This document shows, in pieces, positions 35,771-44,932 of a stretch of 64,000 nucleotides of DNA. Under the pieces are notes generated by a model, which worked only from the letters and a program-made list of their open reading frames with translations, was not told where the DNA came from and made no database searches. Within the stretch, counting starts at the first letter, position 1. Every line of letters begins with the position of its first letter. This DNA comes from CAVPOO01 sp963707015 (GTDB taxonomy: Bacteria; Pseudomonadota; Gammaproteobacteria; Thiohalobacterales; Thiohalobacteraceae). The stretch is from the NCBI GenBank assembly GCA_963707015.1, contig CAVPOO010000001.1, positions 124,001 through 188,000 of the forward strand, in the 5' to 3' direction. The translations under genes and the position numbers were made by a program.

Positions 35771-37210
35771 TCATTGGCAACTGCAGTCAGCCTGCCGTCG
35801 ACATCGTCCGCCGCCGTTGCCGTACCCCAGCGCGACGGGGGTCAGGGCTCCGGTCGCCTCAACTGTCAAATCCGCTGGCGCGGTGACGACGGGGGGTATC
35901 CTGTCGACCACCTGACCCTGCGCAGCCAGTGCAACGGCAGAAGCCGCATTGATACGGCCATGACCATAGCGGGTATCGAAACCCGGCGGCCCCAGATCGT
36001 CCGCGCTGGTTTCCAGAATCCCCTCAACCGCATCCGGACTCAGTGAGCTGTCTATCGACATAATGAGGGCGACGACGGCAGCCGCGGTCGGCGTCGCAAA
36101 CGAGGTCCCCGAAGGGGCGCTGTAACCGCCGTTCCGATGGGTCGTCCAGATACCCTGGCCGGGTGCCGCAACATCGATGTAATTGCCGAAGCTCGACCAG
36201 TCCGCCAGGCTGTCGGAACGGGTAGTCGCAGAGACCGAGATCATGTAAGGGCTGTCCGTATAGCCTGGATCGCCACTCTGGTTACCCGCTGCGACGACGA
36301 CCACACCGCCCTTGTTGCGCATATACTGCGCGGCTTTGGCAACCGCAAGACTGGAGCTCACGTTGTAGCTGATATTCGCGACCTTCGCGCCTTGATCGGC
36401 CGCCCAGATCAGGCCGGCGGCAATGTCACTGGTGAAGGCGCCACCGTCTGCTCCAACGGACACACGAACGGGCATGATAAGCGCCGCCGGCGCGACCGAA
36501 GCAACCCCGATCCCGTTGTCGGTCACAGCACCTATGATCCCCGCCACCGCGGTACCGTGACCGTGAACATCAGAGTAGTCACTGGCACTGCCCTCGACGG
36601 CATTCCAGCCGGGTACCAGCTTGCCGGCCATGTCCTCGTGGTTCGCATTGACACCCGTATCCAGAACGGCGACCGTTACCCCGGTGCCGAGCGTCGTGTC
36701 CCAGGCGCTTGGCAAGTGCAGGGTCTGAAGGTGCCAGGCAGTCGGGTAGTGGGTATCGCTCGGTACGTAGGCCAGGTCCACCAGCCGGTCGCGCTCCGCA
36801 AAGGCGATCGCGGGATCGTCTTCGAGCTCCTGGACTATGGCCTGCTCCTGACCGGGCTGTATGGACAGGACGTGCACCTCGATGGGCTCGATACGGCTGC
36901 GGTCCGCGGCCGCGTAAAACTCGAGCATGTCCCGGAATTCCTGCTCCGGGATTCCGGCACGGCGCTGGACGATGATCTGGCCCTGTGCCCAGCGAGGCGA
37001 CGGGACTGCTCCCGCAGGCACCACTGGCATCTCGGCCCAACTGACTGGAACCCAGAAAGCCACCAGACCCAAGGCAGCGATTAATCGAAAGGAATTTATG
37101 ACCTTGCCAATCGACTGCCCGCGGTCCGGCGAGCGAAGCCACGGATTTCTGAAGCATCGATTCGGCATAGCGGTGGTGGACGTTCCCTGCCCTGAAGGGG
37201 TTGCGTCCAC
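35771..37210 (-). CDS. Secreted subtilisin-like (S8) protease, N-terminal part of frameshifted gene
   Basis: The start region holds a signal peptide (RLIAALGLVAFWVPVSWA) and an inhibitor-like propeptide. The S8 catalytic domain has Asp184 (AVLDTGVNANHED), His218 (HGHGTAVAG), Asn310 (AAGN) and Ser370 (GTSFATP), all intact. The first HYR repeat follows and the frame is lost at 35825-35828, where a run of four Cs on the plus strand has one base too many compared with the repeat pattern. The start may be GTG at 37210 or ATG at 37168. The full gene would span 33531-37210. Confidence 0.85.
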   Translation of the reverse strand: MDATPSGQGTSTTAMPNRCFRNPWLRSPDRGQSIGKVINSFRLIAALGLVAFWVPVSWAEMPVVPAGAVPSPRWAQGQIIVQRRAGIPEQEFRDMLEFYAAADRSRIEPIEVHVLSIQPGQEQAIVQELEDDPAIAFAERDRLVDLAYVPSDTHYPTAWHLQTLHLPSAWDTTLGTGVTVAVLDTGVNANHEDMAGKLVPGWNAVEGSASDYSDVHGHGTAVAGIIGAVTDNGIGVASVAPAALIMPVRVSVGADGGAFTSDIAAGLIWAADQGAKVANISYNVSSSLAVAKAAQYMRNKGGVVVVAAGNQSGDPGYTDSPYMISVSATTRSDSLADWSSFGNYIDVAAPGQGIWTTHRNGGYSAPSGTSFATPTAAAVVALIMSIDSSLSPDAVEGILETSADDLGPPGFDTRYGHGRINAASAVALAAQGQVVDRIPPVVTAPADLTVEATGALTPVALGYGNGGGRCRRQADCSCQ

Positions 37211-37336
37211 TACATCGGCCGATCCTTAGGTTCTTGTAGATGAGTGCCCGTGTGTCAGGTGCCGGTCGGCACGACGGCGTGAAAAACAGCGCTGGAGGAG
37301 AAAAAGCGGGAGCAGGACAGACCTGCAGAGATTCTC

Positions 37337-37363
37337 GGCAGGGTGCGCGAGTGGCACCCTGCC
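37337..37363. repeat. Strong hairpin downstream of mipA-like gene
   Basis: GGCAGGGTGC and GCACCCTGCC form a perfect 10-bp stem around a seven-base loop, about 72 bases past the minus-strand stop at 37435. No T-run follows, so it is a transcript-end or stability structure at best. Confidence 0.5.
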
Positions 37364-37434
37364 TGACGGACTATCTGTTCGTTACCATCGGTCGGGCAGC
37401 AACAATCATGCGCTGCACGGCGCCGGCTCGGGCA

Positions 37435-38235
37435 TCAGAACTGCCACCCCAGACCGACAAATCCGACCAGGTCGCCACTGGTCTCGACGATCGGGCTGTC
37501 GTCAATGTTGTCACCAAAATAGGTGTAGCCTCCGCCGCCCATCAGGGTGAAGCTCCTGCTGATTGCGTAGCTGCCCATCAGCGTTGCCTTCCAGTTGACA
37601 GTACTGTCCACGTCGTAGGCCGGCCGGCCCGGGGCCGCTTCACTGTTTGTTATGCCGTAGTAGTAATCCGCCACATTGCTGCCCAGCCATTGGGCACCAA
37701 AGCCGATCTTGACCTGTGCCTTGGGCAGCGCGTCCAGGATCGCGACCCGGTACATCAGCTCTCCCCATGCCCCATCGGCATTATCCAGCACGTCGTGCAC
37801 GAAATCGGCACTGAGCTCCCCGACCGGGAGTTTGAGACTGGCAGCTACACCCACACCCAGCGAGGTATCCCGGTCCGAGGTATTGTCGAGCTCGTCGCAG
37901 CAGCCGGAATTGCGTTCACGATACGGCCTCGCGATGAGACCGAGCCGCCAGGCGTTCTGGTCACCCTTGAAGGCCCAGACGCCCGCCCGATTCAGATGAA
38001 AATACCAGGTATCGTTATAGTCCAGCATGATCAGCGGCAGGGGGCTGATCTCGCGGTCGTCTGCGCCGGAGTATTTCGGAACCGAGAGAGCGGCGACACC
38101 GATCATGCCATGCAGGCCGGTCTTCTCCTGCGTCCCAGCCGTCTCGATAACGTCAATGTCGCCCAGATCGGCGTGAGCCAGCGATGACAGGCCGAACAGG
38201 ACAGCGGGTAGCCATTTCTTGATCGTGTTCTTCAT
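37435..38235 (-). CDS. MipA/OmpV family outer membrane protein
   Basis: A 266-residue outer membrane beta-barrel of the MipA/OmpV type. It has a signal peptide (PAVLFGLSSLAHA), many alternating strands and a terminal aromatic residue (GLGWQF) as needed for barrel insertion. The start at 38235 follows GGAG nine bases upstream; the longer frame to 38370 is noncoding. MipA-type proteins scaffold peptidoglycan enzymes or respond to stress; the exact role here is unknown. It is monocistronic. Confidence 0.85.
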   Translation of the reverse strand: MKNTIKKWLPAVLFGLSSLAHADLGDIDVIETAGTQEKTGLHGMIGVAALSVPKYSGADDREISPLPLIMLDYNDTWYFHLNRAGVWAFKGDQNAWRLGLIARPYRERNSGCCDELDNTSDRDTSLGVGVAASLKLPVGELSADFVHDVLDNADGAWGELMYRVAILDALPKAQVKIGFGAQWLGSNVADYYYGITNSEAAPGRPAYDVDSTVNWKATLMGSYAISRSFTLMGGGGYTYFGDNIDDSPIVETSGDLVGFVGLGWQF

Positions 38236-38414
38236 CTTTTCGTCTCTCCTTTTCGAGGCATCTGGAAACACACCTTGCCAGCCGGTGGCCGGGTCAACTA
38301 TTCGGCCGCGTGTAGCAGTATTCCGCCAAGCGCTCACGGCCGGCGCCGTGAGACCGCCTAACGGGCGCATACCGCTGCACGCACACCGGCGACCGCCGTC
38401 AAAGCCAGGTCATG

Positions 38415-38446
38415 AAAAGCAACAAGGGCATTACTGCCCCTGTTGC
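38415..38446 (-). terminator. Rho-independent terminator of the moxR-bat operon
   Basis: On the minus strand a 12-bp stem (GCAACAGGGGCA with TGCCCTTGTTGC, one G-U pair) closes a four-base loop and is followed by TTTT. It begins 22 bases past the batD stop. Confidence 0.88.
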
Positions 38447-38467
38447 TAGCCGTAAGCCGTCGAGGGA

Positions 38468-40318
38468 TCAGGGATTGAGCGCGGGCAGACCTCGCTCAGA
38501 AAGTGACGTCCGCTTCCGGCGTCCGAACACGCGAGGCCGGAGCTCGCTTCTGAAGGCCTTCTTCCATACCTCGAAATCGAGGGGTTTGTCGCCGTACATG
38601 GCCCCGTCCAGTTCCTCAAGCATCGCATGCACGCGTTCCGGCCGTGTTCCCCGATGGACATCGACTATCCTGTCACCGATATCCTGCAATGGCGTCTGAT
38701 GCGGAACCTGCAGATGTTTGCAGGCGAGGAATTTGAACATCCGGCACCACTCGGTTGGATTGCTCTCCTGCTGTATGCAGCGGCTACAGAACCACAGCTT
38801 CATCGGTGCCGGCATCGCCATCACCAGCCAGTAACGCACCCGTTGCTGGACGCCAGCGAGCGAAACCAGCCGCGGCAGTCGCCCGAGCTGCCCACCAAGT
38901 CGAGCGGCTACCGGCTGTAGGGGTTGCATCAGCTTGCCGATCGATGGCAGCAGCCTGCCGCGCGTGCGACGCCTGGCGTGATACCACGCCCACGACCAGT
39001 ATCCGAATAGGGCACCCAGGAAGGTAGCCAGCGGGATCCAGAATGCGGCACTGGAATCGGCCCGCGGGAACACTGGCGGCGAGGCATAGACACCGCTGCT
39101 TTCCACGGAGCCCGATACACCCAGTCCATTCAGCGCAAGTGTCGTTGTTTCCACCTTATCCGCACCCGTATTCCACCAGGCGACACGCAGCACGGGCAGA
39201 TGCAGGTCACCACCGTGCAACGGCACCAGGGTATAGGTTTCTATCCGACGCCCAACCAGGGACATCTTGTCTCCAGACAACTCGCGTTCTGTACGCGATG
39301 ACTCCCGGTAGACGCGGACGTCGGCCCCCTTGAGCTGTGATTCGATCGAAGGCAGCTGATCCCCGGCGGCACCGACAGCCGATAGTTCGACGGTCAGGGA
39401 CACTGGCTGCCCCTCTTTGATTGAACTGTTCGAGTCAAGGTGACCCTTGATCTGTAAAGCGTCGAGAGGCAGCCAGGGCTGCACCGCGCCTTTGGCTGAT
39501 TTCACCTCCAGAGTTACCGGTTTACCCGATGAAACACTGAAACTCTGGCCGCTACCCCCAGGTTGTGCATTGCCAAGACCGGGCGCGTTGTACCAGGGCT
39601 GAGCGGCTGCCATCGTCCCTTTCATCTGAATCGGCGGCACGTTCACTGTGCCAGACTTGATGGGCGTGAAGGTAAATCGATATTCGTTGACAATCTCGGG
39701 CGACCCACCGGCCCGCGTGCGCGAACGCGTGACCGGACCCTCCAGCTCCTCGATAACAACACCGCCAGTGCGCGGGAGTATCGGGTCCAGGGTCTTGATA
39801 TTGGTTGTGCTCACCACGCGCACCGTATAGATAACCGGCTGATCCACGAAGGGGCCTGCCTCGCTGAGCTCCGTCTCGATCCATGGCGACGCGCCCCCCC
39901 GCGGCGCAGCCATCGGGTACTGCATCATTCCCGGGAAATCCCTGGCCGCCGAGATATGCGTAGGCGTGGCAGCGGGCCGATAGGACTGGAATGGCGCCGG
40001 AGAGTTGTTTCGCGTAGTGGAAAAGCTGTAGGTTTGGGGTGGCGACTGGATGCCGTTCTGGCTTGACGAATAGCTTATCGAGTAACCGTTGGGTGAGGAA
40101 CTGCGATGCACCTGGTAGCTGAACGTATGTTGCCCGCGATTCCGCTCAAGAGCGGGGTTACCTGGCATGCCGAAGTCGGGCGGCATCCCCCGCGCGCGCG
40201 CGGAGTCACGCGGTGCCGAGCCCATCGAGATGCCAAAAGCGGCCACCACACCGCTCGTTACCATACCAAGCACAAGGCAAAGGATTTGCGCCCTTGCAGG
40301 ACCCACTGATTTCATCAT
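38468..40318 (-). CDS. batD: BatD-like protein
   Basis: A 616-residue exported membrane protein. A signal peptide is followed by beta-rich BatD domains (WIETELSEAGPFVDQPVIYTV; PVTLEVKSAKG). A membrane helix (FWIPLATFLGALFGYWSWAW) and a cytoplasmic tail follow. BatD is the last gene of Bat (aerotolerance) operons and is thought to work with the VWA proteins BatA and BatB in envelope integrity. GGAGG lies five bases before the ATG. The region before the first domain is rich in Ser/Pro and low in complexity. Confidence 0.88.
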   Translation of the reverse strand: MMKSVGPARAQILCLVLGMVTSGVVAAFGISMGSAPRDSARARGMPPDFGMPGNPALERNRGQHTFSYQVHRSSSPNGYSISYSSSQNGIQSPPQTYSFSTTRNNSPAPFQSYRPAATPTHISAARDFPGMMQYPMAAPRGGASPWIETELSEAGPFVDQPVIYTVRVVSTTNIKTLDPILPRTGGVVIEELEGPVTRSRTRAGGSPEIVNEYRFTFTPIKSGTVNVPPIQMKGTMAAAQPWYNAPGLGNAQPGGSGQSFSVSSGKPVTLEVKSAKGAVQPWLPLDALQIKGHLDSNSSIKEGQPVSLTVELSAVGAAGDQLPSIESQLKGADVRVYRESSRTERELSGDKMSLVGRRIETYTLVPLHGGDLHLPVLRVAWWNTGADKVETTTLALNGLGVSGSVESSGVYASPPVFPRADSSAAFWIPLATFLGALFGYWSWAWYHARRRTRGRLLPSIGKLMQPLQPVAARLGGQLGRLPRLVSLAGVQQRVRYWLVMAMPAPMKLWFCSRCIQQESNPTEWCRMFKFLACKHLQVPHQTPLQDIGDRIVDVHRGTRPERVHAMLEELDGAMYGDKPLDFEVWKKAFRSELRPRVFGRRKRTSLSERGLPALNP

Positions 40319-40389
40319 CCCATCCTCCCGGGCTTTGTACCGATATCGACACTTAATGTGCCTTATTATTTTTGTTCTTCAGTCTCAGC

Positions 40390-42327
40390 CTACCATGGCC
40401 GACTTTCCATCAATTCCCGGCCATTCTGCTCGAGTGCCCGTTTCTCCTCGAGCATAAACTGATTTCGTAACAAGTAGGCGGGGTCGCCTTCGATCCGCTC
40501 CAACCACTGGTCCATTAATACGCCCCCCAGCGATGCGGTCGCGGTTCCCTCTTCGTCAGGCAGCCCACCACCCTCCTGCGTCTGCTCGTCCGTAGGGCTC
40601 ATTCCGCCGCCAAGCTGGTCAAAGCGTTCGACGGTCTGACTCGACATCCCTTCATCCACCGGACTCTGAGTGCCCGTACCCGCCTTGTCGTCGGGCGCGT
40701 CTTGTTCGGGCGGCATGCCACCCTCAGCCTCTTCAACCTTAGCATATTTGTTATCCGCCTGTTGAGAGTCTTTATGATCCTGATCATCGGGCTGCCCCGC
40801 TTCGCCCTCCGCAGATTCCTGCTCTGCCCGCTGTTTGCCCGTCAACTCCTTGTCAGCGGTCATCTCATCTCCCTGATCTGACGCATTTTCCGCATCCTTG
40901 TCACCCGGTTCTTCAGTGGGCACTTCAGACAGCTCCGTGCCTTGTCCAGTCTCATCAAGCCTGGATTCGTCGTCTCCCGCTGCCTGCTGTTGCGTCATCT
41001 CCTCTCCGCCAGACTGTCCTTCTGCCCGCTCCTGCTCTCCGTCCCCGGTATCTTCGTCTGACTCTTCACCCGACGCCCCGACATCCAACTCACCCTGCTG
41101 CTGCCCCTGCTCGGCCTGCAACTCACTTTCGTCACCGCCGTCTTCCTGCTCGGCGCGCTGTTTCCCGGACTGTTTATCGGGCTCGCCGGATTCCTGCCCC
41201 TCAGCCTGGGCCTTCTGCTCCGAGCCTTGTCCCTCCTGCTCTCCGGCCTGCTCGCCCGACTGGCTATCCGCGGTATCGCCTTGCTGTTCCCCTGATTGCT
41301 CGCCACCCTGGCTCTCAGATTCCTGCTCCTGCTCGCCGCCCTGGCTCTCAGATTCCTGCTGCTGTTCGCCGCCCTGGCTCTCAGATTCCTGCTGCTGTTC
41401 GCCGCCCTGGCTCTCAGATTCCTGCTGCTGTTCACCCGACTGACTCTCGGACTCCTGCTGCTGTTCGCCCGACTGACTCTCGGATTCCTGCTGCTGTTCA
41501 CCCGACTGACTCTCGGATTCCTGCTGCTGTTCACCCGACTGACTCTCGGACTCCTGCTGCTGTTCGCCCGACTGACTGTCGGATTCCTGCTGCTGTTCGC
41601 CCGACTGACTCTCGGATTCCTGCTGCTGTTCGCCCGACTGACTCTCGGATTCCTGCTGCTGTTCGCCCGACTGACTCTCGGATTCCTGCTGCTGTTCGCC
41701 CGACTGACTCTCGGATTCCTGCTGCTGTTCGCCCGACTCACTCTCGGATTCCTGCTGCTGTTCGCCCGACTGACTCTCGGATTCCTGCTCCTCGCTGGCC
41801 TGCTGGTCTTCTTGTTCTTCCTGTTCTTTCTGTTTCTCAGCGTCCTGACTCTCCTCGGGCGGTTGCTCCGGTTCGGTCTCGGGCTCTTGCTCGGGTGCCG
41901 ACAGCATCTTCTCTGCCAGCGCGAGGTTGTGCTGCGCATCTTCGTGATCCGGTCGGCGTGATAGCGCGGATTCGTAGGCGTCGATCGCACGTTCGTATTC
42001 ACCTTCCATGAAACGCGAATTGCCGAGGTTATAGAGCGCATCGGCCTCTACTTCCGGCCGTTCGACCTGTTCGAAGGCGGAAGCTGCCTCGCTGTACCGT
42101 CCTGCCCGGTATAGGGCCACGCCGCGGCGATAGTTATCGCTGAAGCTTTCTGCTGCGCCAGCGTAGTCACCCTGCTCGAATGCCTTTGCAGCTGCCTGCT
42201 CACCGGTAACAAACCATTTGGCGCACGCATTGAACGAAGCCAGCGCCAGCACCAGACACATCACCCCGCGGCCTGCCGACCGGCACCGGACCCCGTGTCC
42301 GTGGTTACTGGTACAGGCCTTGTTCAT
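40390..42327 (-). CDS. batC: BatC-like TPR protein with a long acidic repeat tail
   Basis: The N-terminal ~150 residues carry a membrane or signal segment and TPRs (GVALYRAGRYSEAASAFEQV; ADALYNLGNSRFMEGEYERAIDAY), as in BatC. The rest, about 450 residues, is a Glu/Ser/Gln-rich disordered tail including 15 tandem copies of an 11-residue unit, ESESQSGEQQQ, and a conserved-looking C-terminal end (PAYLLRNQFMLEEKR). Its start overlaps the batB stop (ATGA). The tail is far longer than in typical BatC proteins. Confidence 0.85.
   Translation of the reverse strand: MNKACTSNHGHGVRCRSAGRGVMCLVLALASFNACAKWFVTGEQAAAKAFEQGDYAGAAESFSDNYRRGVALYRAGRYSEAASAFEQVERPEVEADALYNLGNSRFMEGEYERAIDAYESALSRRPDHEDAQHNLALAEKMLSAPEQEPETEPEQPPEESQDAEKQKEQEEQEDQQASEEQESESQSGEQQQESESESGEQQQESESQSGEQQQESESQSGEQQQESESQSGEQQQESESQSGEQQQESDSQSGEQQQESESQSGEQQQESESQSGEQQQESESQSGEQQQESESQSGEQQQESESQGGEQQQESESQGGEQQQESESQGGEQEQESESQGGEQSGEQQGDTADSQSGEQAGEQEGQGSEQKAQAEGQESGEPDKQSGKQRAEQEDGGDESELQAEQGQQQGELDVGASGEESDEDTGDGEQERAEGQSGGEEMTQQQAAGDDESRLDETGQGTELSEVPTEEPGDKDAENASDQGDEMTADKELTGKQRAEQESAEGEAGQPDDQDHKDSQQADNKYAKVEEAEGGMPPEQDAPDDKAGTGTQSPVDEGMSSQTVERFDQLGGGMSPTDEQTQEGGGLPDEEGTATASLGGVLMDQWLERIEGDPAYLLRNQFMLEEKRALEQNGRELMESRPW
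41290..41785 (-). repeat. 33-bp coding minisatellite in batC, about 15 units
   Basis: The unit encodes ESESQSGEQQQ with small variants (ESESES, ESDSQS, ESESQGG). The units are nearly identical at the DNA level, so copy number probably changes by slippage without breaking the frame. Confidence 0.92.
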
Positions 42328-43358
42328 ACTGTGCCCCGCACGCGGCCGGTGGCGCTGCGGCGAAACCAGGGCAACAGCAGCAGCAGCCCCAAACCCACAA
42401 GCCAGTAGAACCGCTCATGCCACACCCGGGTATGGCCCTTGCCGATTGCTCTTGCCGAGGAGTAGTCCTCAACCTCGGCCAGAATGTCACGCGTATCTCT
42501 GTCCCGGAAGTCTGCACGCTGATAAGTACCACCTCCGATGTCCGAGATCTCCCGGAGATACGCTTCGTTGAGCCGGGATACAACAGGGCGTCCATTGCGA
42601 TCCTGCATCCAGCGACCGTTTCCGGCGGGTACGCTTCCGCCTTCCGCTGTGCCAACGCCCAGGACATGCACGCGAATTCCTTTTGCAGTCAGGCCACGAA
42701 GCTGCTCCTCGATGCCGGTTTCGACGAAGTCGCCATCCGAGATCAGCAGTATCGACTTGCCGCTCTCGGCGGGCTGGCCGGCAAGCAGTTGTTCGGCCCG
42801 CTCCAGCGCAGCCGACAAGCGACTGCCCTGCAGCCTCACCAGTTCCGGCACCAGGGCTGGCAGCAGGCGGCGAATGCCCGCGGTATCTTCGGTAATGGGC
42901 GCCACGACATGCGAGACCGACGCAAAGGCAATCAGCCCGATACGGGTACCCCGATTCTGGTCGAGCAGGTCCTCGAGCTCCTGGCGGGCCCGGGCCAGAC
43001 GACTCGGGCGGACATCGGCAACCTCCATGGAACGCGAGATATCAAATAATATCACCAGGTTGCTGCCGGGATTGAACAGTTGCACGTCGGTGAAGTCCCA
43101 GCGCGGTCCCGCCATCGCGACGACAACCAGCAACCACAGCAGCGCCCATTGTGCGAACCGCAACCAGCGCTTCCTCGGTTCAGGTTCACGGCTATGGATC
43201 AAATGGGGGAGCAACTCGGGATCCGCATAACGACGCAACCGCGCATCGCCAACAGCATGGCTGCTGAACATAAGCCATAAGGCAATCGGCACCAGGAGAA
43301 CCAGCCCCCACAGCCAGAGGGGTTCGGCAAAATGCAGAACGGTTGCTGTCTCAGCCAT
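42324..43358 (-). CDS. batB: BatB-like VWA-domain membrane protein
   Basis: A 344-residue protein with two N-terminal helices, a von Willebrand A domain with the metal site FDISRSM and SDGDFVE, and a C-terminal helix (WLVGLGLLLLLPWF). With BatA it forms the VWA part of the Bat complex at the inner membrane. The ATG at 43358 has GGAGG five bases upstream and overlaps the batA stop by eight bases, so the longer GTG-side frame is not used. Confidence 0.88.
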   Translation of the reverse strand: MAETATVLHFAEPLWLWGLVLLVPIALWLMFSSHAVGDARLRRYADPELLPHLIHSREPEPRKRWLRFAQWALLWLLVVVAMAGPRWDFTDVQLFNPGSNLVILFDISRSMEVADVRPSRLARARQELEDLLDQNRGTRIGLIAFASVSHVVAPITEDTAGIRRLLPALVPELVRLQGSRLSAALERAEQLLAGQPAESGKSILLISDGDFVETGIEEQLRGLTAKGIRVHVLGVGTAEGGSVPAGNGRWMQDRNGRPVVSRLNEAYLREISDIGGGTYQRADFRDRDTRDILAEVEDYSSARAIGKGHTRVWHERFYWLVGLGLLLLLPWFRRSATGRVRGTV

Positions 43359-44388
43359 ACTGCCTCCGGGGCATGTCCGGGCGACGTATACCATCCGGAA
43401 ACAGCCCCAGCAACAGGAGCACGACCAGCGCTACCCCCAATGGCCAACGGTACAGCGGTGTAGGGATCATCACGCTGCGCGACTCACTCTGGGTCTTCTC
43501 CAGGTTGTCGATCTGCCCATAGATCGCTTCCAGCGCACCGGTATCGGTGGCCCGGAAATACGCACCACCCGAAATGCTCGCGATCTCCTTGAGCAGTGGC
43601 TCATCCAGCGCCATATGGACATGTTTCAGCTGGCCGTCCTCGAAGATGGGAACCAGTCCCATGCTGCCAACACCAATCGTATAGATACGGATGCCCTCAT
43701 CGGCCGCCAGTCGGGTGGCCACCTGCGGCGGCAAACTGCCCATGGTGCTTTCACCGTCGGTGACCAGCACCATGATCCGGGAACCGGCAGGCCGCTCTCG
43801 AAGTTTCTTCACCCCGAGACCAATAGCATCACCCATTGCGGTGCCGTCGCCGGCGATCCGCGTCTCGATACCATCGAGCAGTGCGCGAACCGCCTGCACA
43901 TCCAGTGTCAATGGCGAAAGCACATAGGCATGGCTGCCGAACAGCACCAGGCCGATGCGGTCTCCGGAGCGTCCCTCGATAAAGCGTCCAGCGACGCCTT
44001 TGACGACAGACAGGCGCGTAACACGGCGGCCCTCTACGGTGAAATCGAGTGCCTCCATGGAGCGCGAGACATCAATGGCCAGCAAGAGATCGTAGCCCTC
44101 AGTACTTACCTCGGTGTGCAACTCAAGCCACTGCGGCCTCATCATTGCCGTGACCAGTGCCACCCACAGCATGGCGAGCAATAACCATTGCCACCAGCTG
44201 GTCGGAGAAACTGACCGCGGTCGCGATGAGAACGCCTCACCAAGCCGGTCCAGGGCAGGATGCAGCAGGGCGGGTTGACGTGAGGCAAGCTCAGGGTCGG
44301 CCTTGCGGCGCGAGAACAGCCGCAAGCCATAGACCAGCAGCGGCAGCGGTAACAGGAGTGCAAACCACGGCCACTGGAAACTAAGCAT
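43351..44388 (-). CDS. batA: BatA-like VWA-domain membrane protein
   Basis: A 345-residue paralogue of BatB with the same layout: N-terminal helices (WFALLLPLPLLVYGL), a VWA domain (AIDVSRSM metal site; VTDGEST) and a final helix (GVALVVLLLLGLF). I use the ATG at 44388, which overlaps the upstream DUF4381 stop by eight bases; a TTG lies six bases earlier. The repeated eight-base overlaps in this operon point to tight translational coupling. Confidence 0.88.
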   Translation of the reverse strand: MLSFQWPWFALLLPLPLLVYGLRLFSRRKADPELASRQPALLHPALDRLGEAFSSRPRSVSPTSWWQWLLLAMLWVALVTAMMRPQWLELHTEVSTEGYDLLLAIDVSRSMEALDFTVEGRRVTRLSVVKGVAGRFIEGRSGDRIGLVLFGSHAYVLSPLTLDVQAVRALLDGIETRIAGDGTAMGDAIGLGVKKLRERPAGSRIMVLVTDGESTMGSLPPQVATRLAADEGIRIYTIGVGSMGLVPIFEDGQLKHVHMALDEPLLKEIASISGGAYFRATDTGALEAIYGQIDNLEKTQSESRSVMIPTPLYRWPLGVALVVLLLLGLFPDGIRRPDMPRRQYG

Positions 44389-44932
44389 GGACAACCATCC
44401 CGGTCGTGGCAGATTCCGGCGTCGCCTGGGCAGGCGCTACGTCTGCCGGCTTACTCGCATCCACCCAACGCAACGCGGCGTCGATCAACCGGACCAGTTC
44501 CCGGCGCTTGACCTCAAAACCGGGTGGCGCATAGGGTGCGGCCAGCAGCAGCCGACCGCGCTCCTGCCACTTGAAGGCATTCGGGTCATTGTTTCCAAGC
44601 CACTCAAGCCAATCGTCCCCGCTCAGACCGGCACAGTCCTGCCGGCTGCAACGCAGTATCGCGATGCGGCGCAGCAGTTCGGAAAGTGTGCCGGCGATTT
44701 CCTTCAAGTCCCCCTTGCGCGCCCGACGCCGCAGTGCCCGCAGTTTGCGCCGTGCATCCCGCCGCCAGCCCGCCAGTGGGTCGCGGCGCAACCAGCCTGT
44801 ATACCAGAGCATCGCCACGATCCCAACCACCATGATCACCCCGACCAACAGCCACCAGCCGGGCGCCAGGGGCCACCAGGGCACGGTATCCAGACCGTGA
44901 ATATCGCGCAGGTAGGCCGCGCCCGATTCCAT
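44381..44932 (-). CDS. DUF4381 family membrane protein
   Basis: A 183-residue protein with one membrane helix (GWWLLVGVIMVVGIVAMLWY) and an Arg-rich cytoplasmic part (RRDARRKLRALRRRARKG) ending in the DUF4381 pattern (LLLAAPYAPPGFEVKRRELVRLI). It is a standard member of moxR-bat operons, between the DUF58 and batA genes. The ATG overlaps the DUF58 stop (TGATG). Function unknown; probably a small anchor for the VWA proteins. Confidence 0.85.
   Translation of the reverse strand: MESGAAYLRDIHGLDTVPWWPLAPGWWLLVGVIMVVGIVAMLWYTGWLRRDPLAGWRRDARRKLRALRRRARKGDLKEIAGTLSELLRRIAILRCSRQDCAGLSGDDWLEWLGNNDPNAFKWQERGRLLLAAPYAPPGFEVKRRELVRLIDAALRWVDASKPADVAPAQATPESATTGMVVHA

Noticed and set aside
40995..42041. 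348-residue Arg/Ser/Asn repeat frame within batC
   Set aside because: It is a shifted reading of the 33-bp batC minisatellite; the batC frame has TPRs, operon overlap and a proper start.
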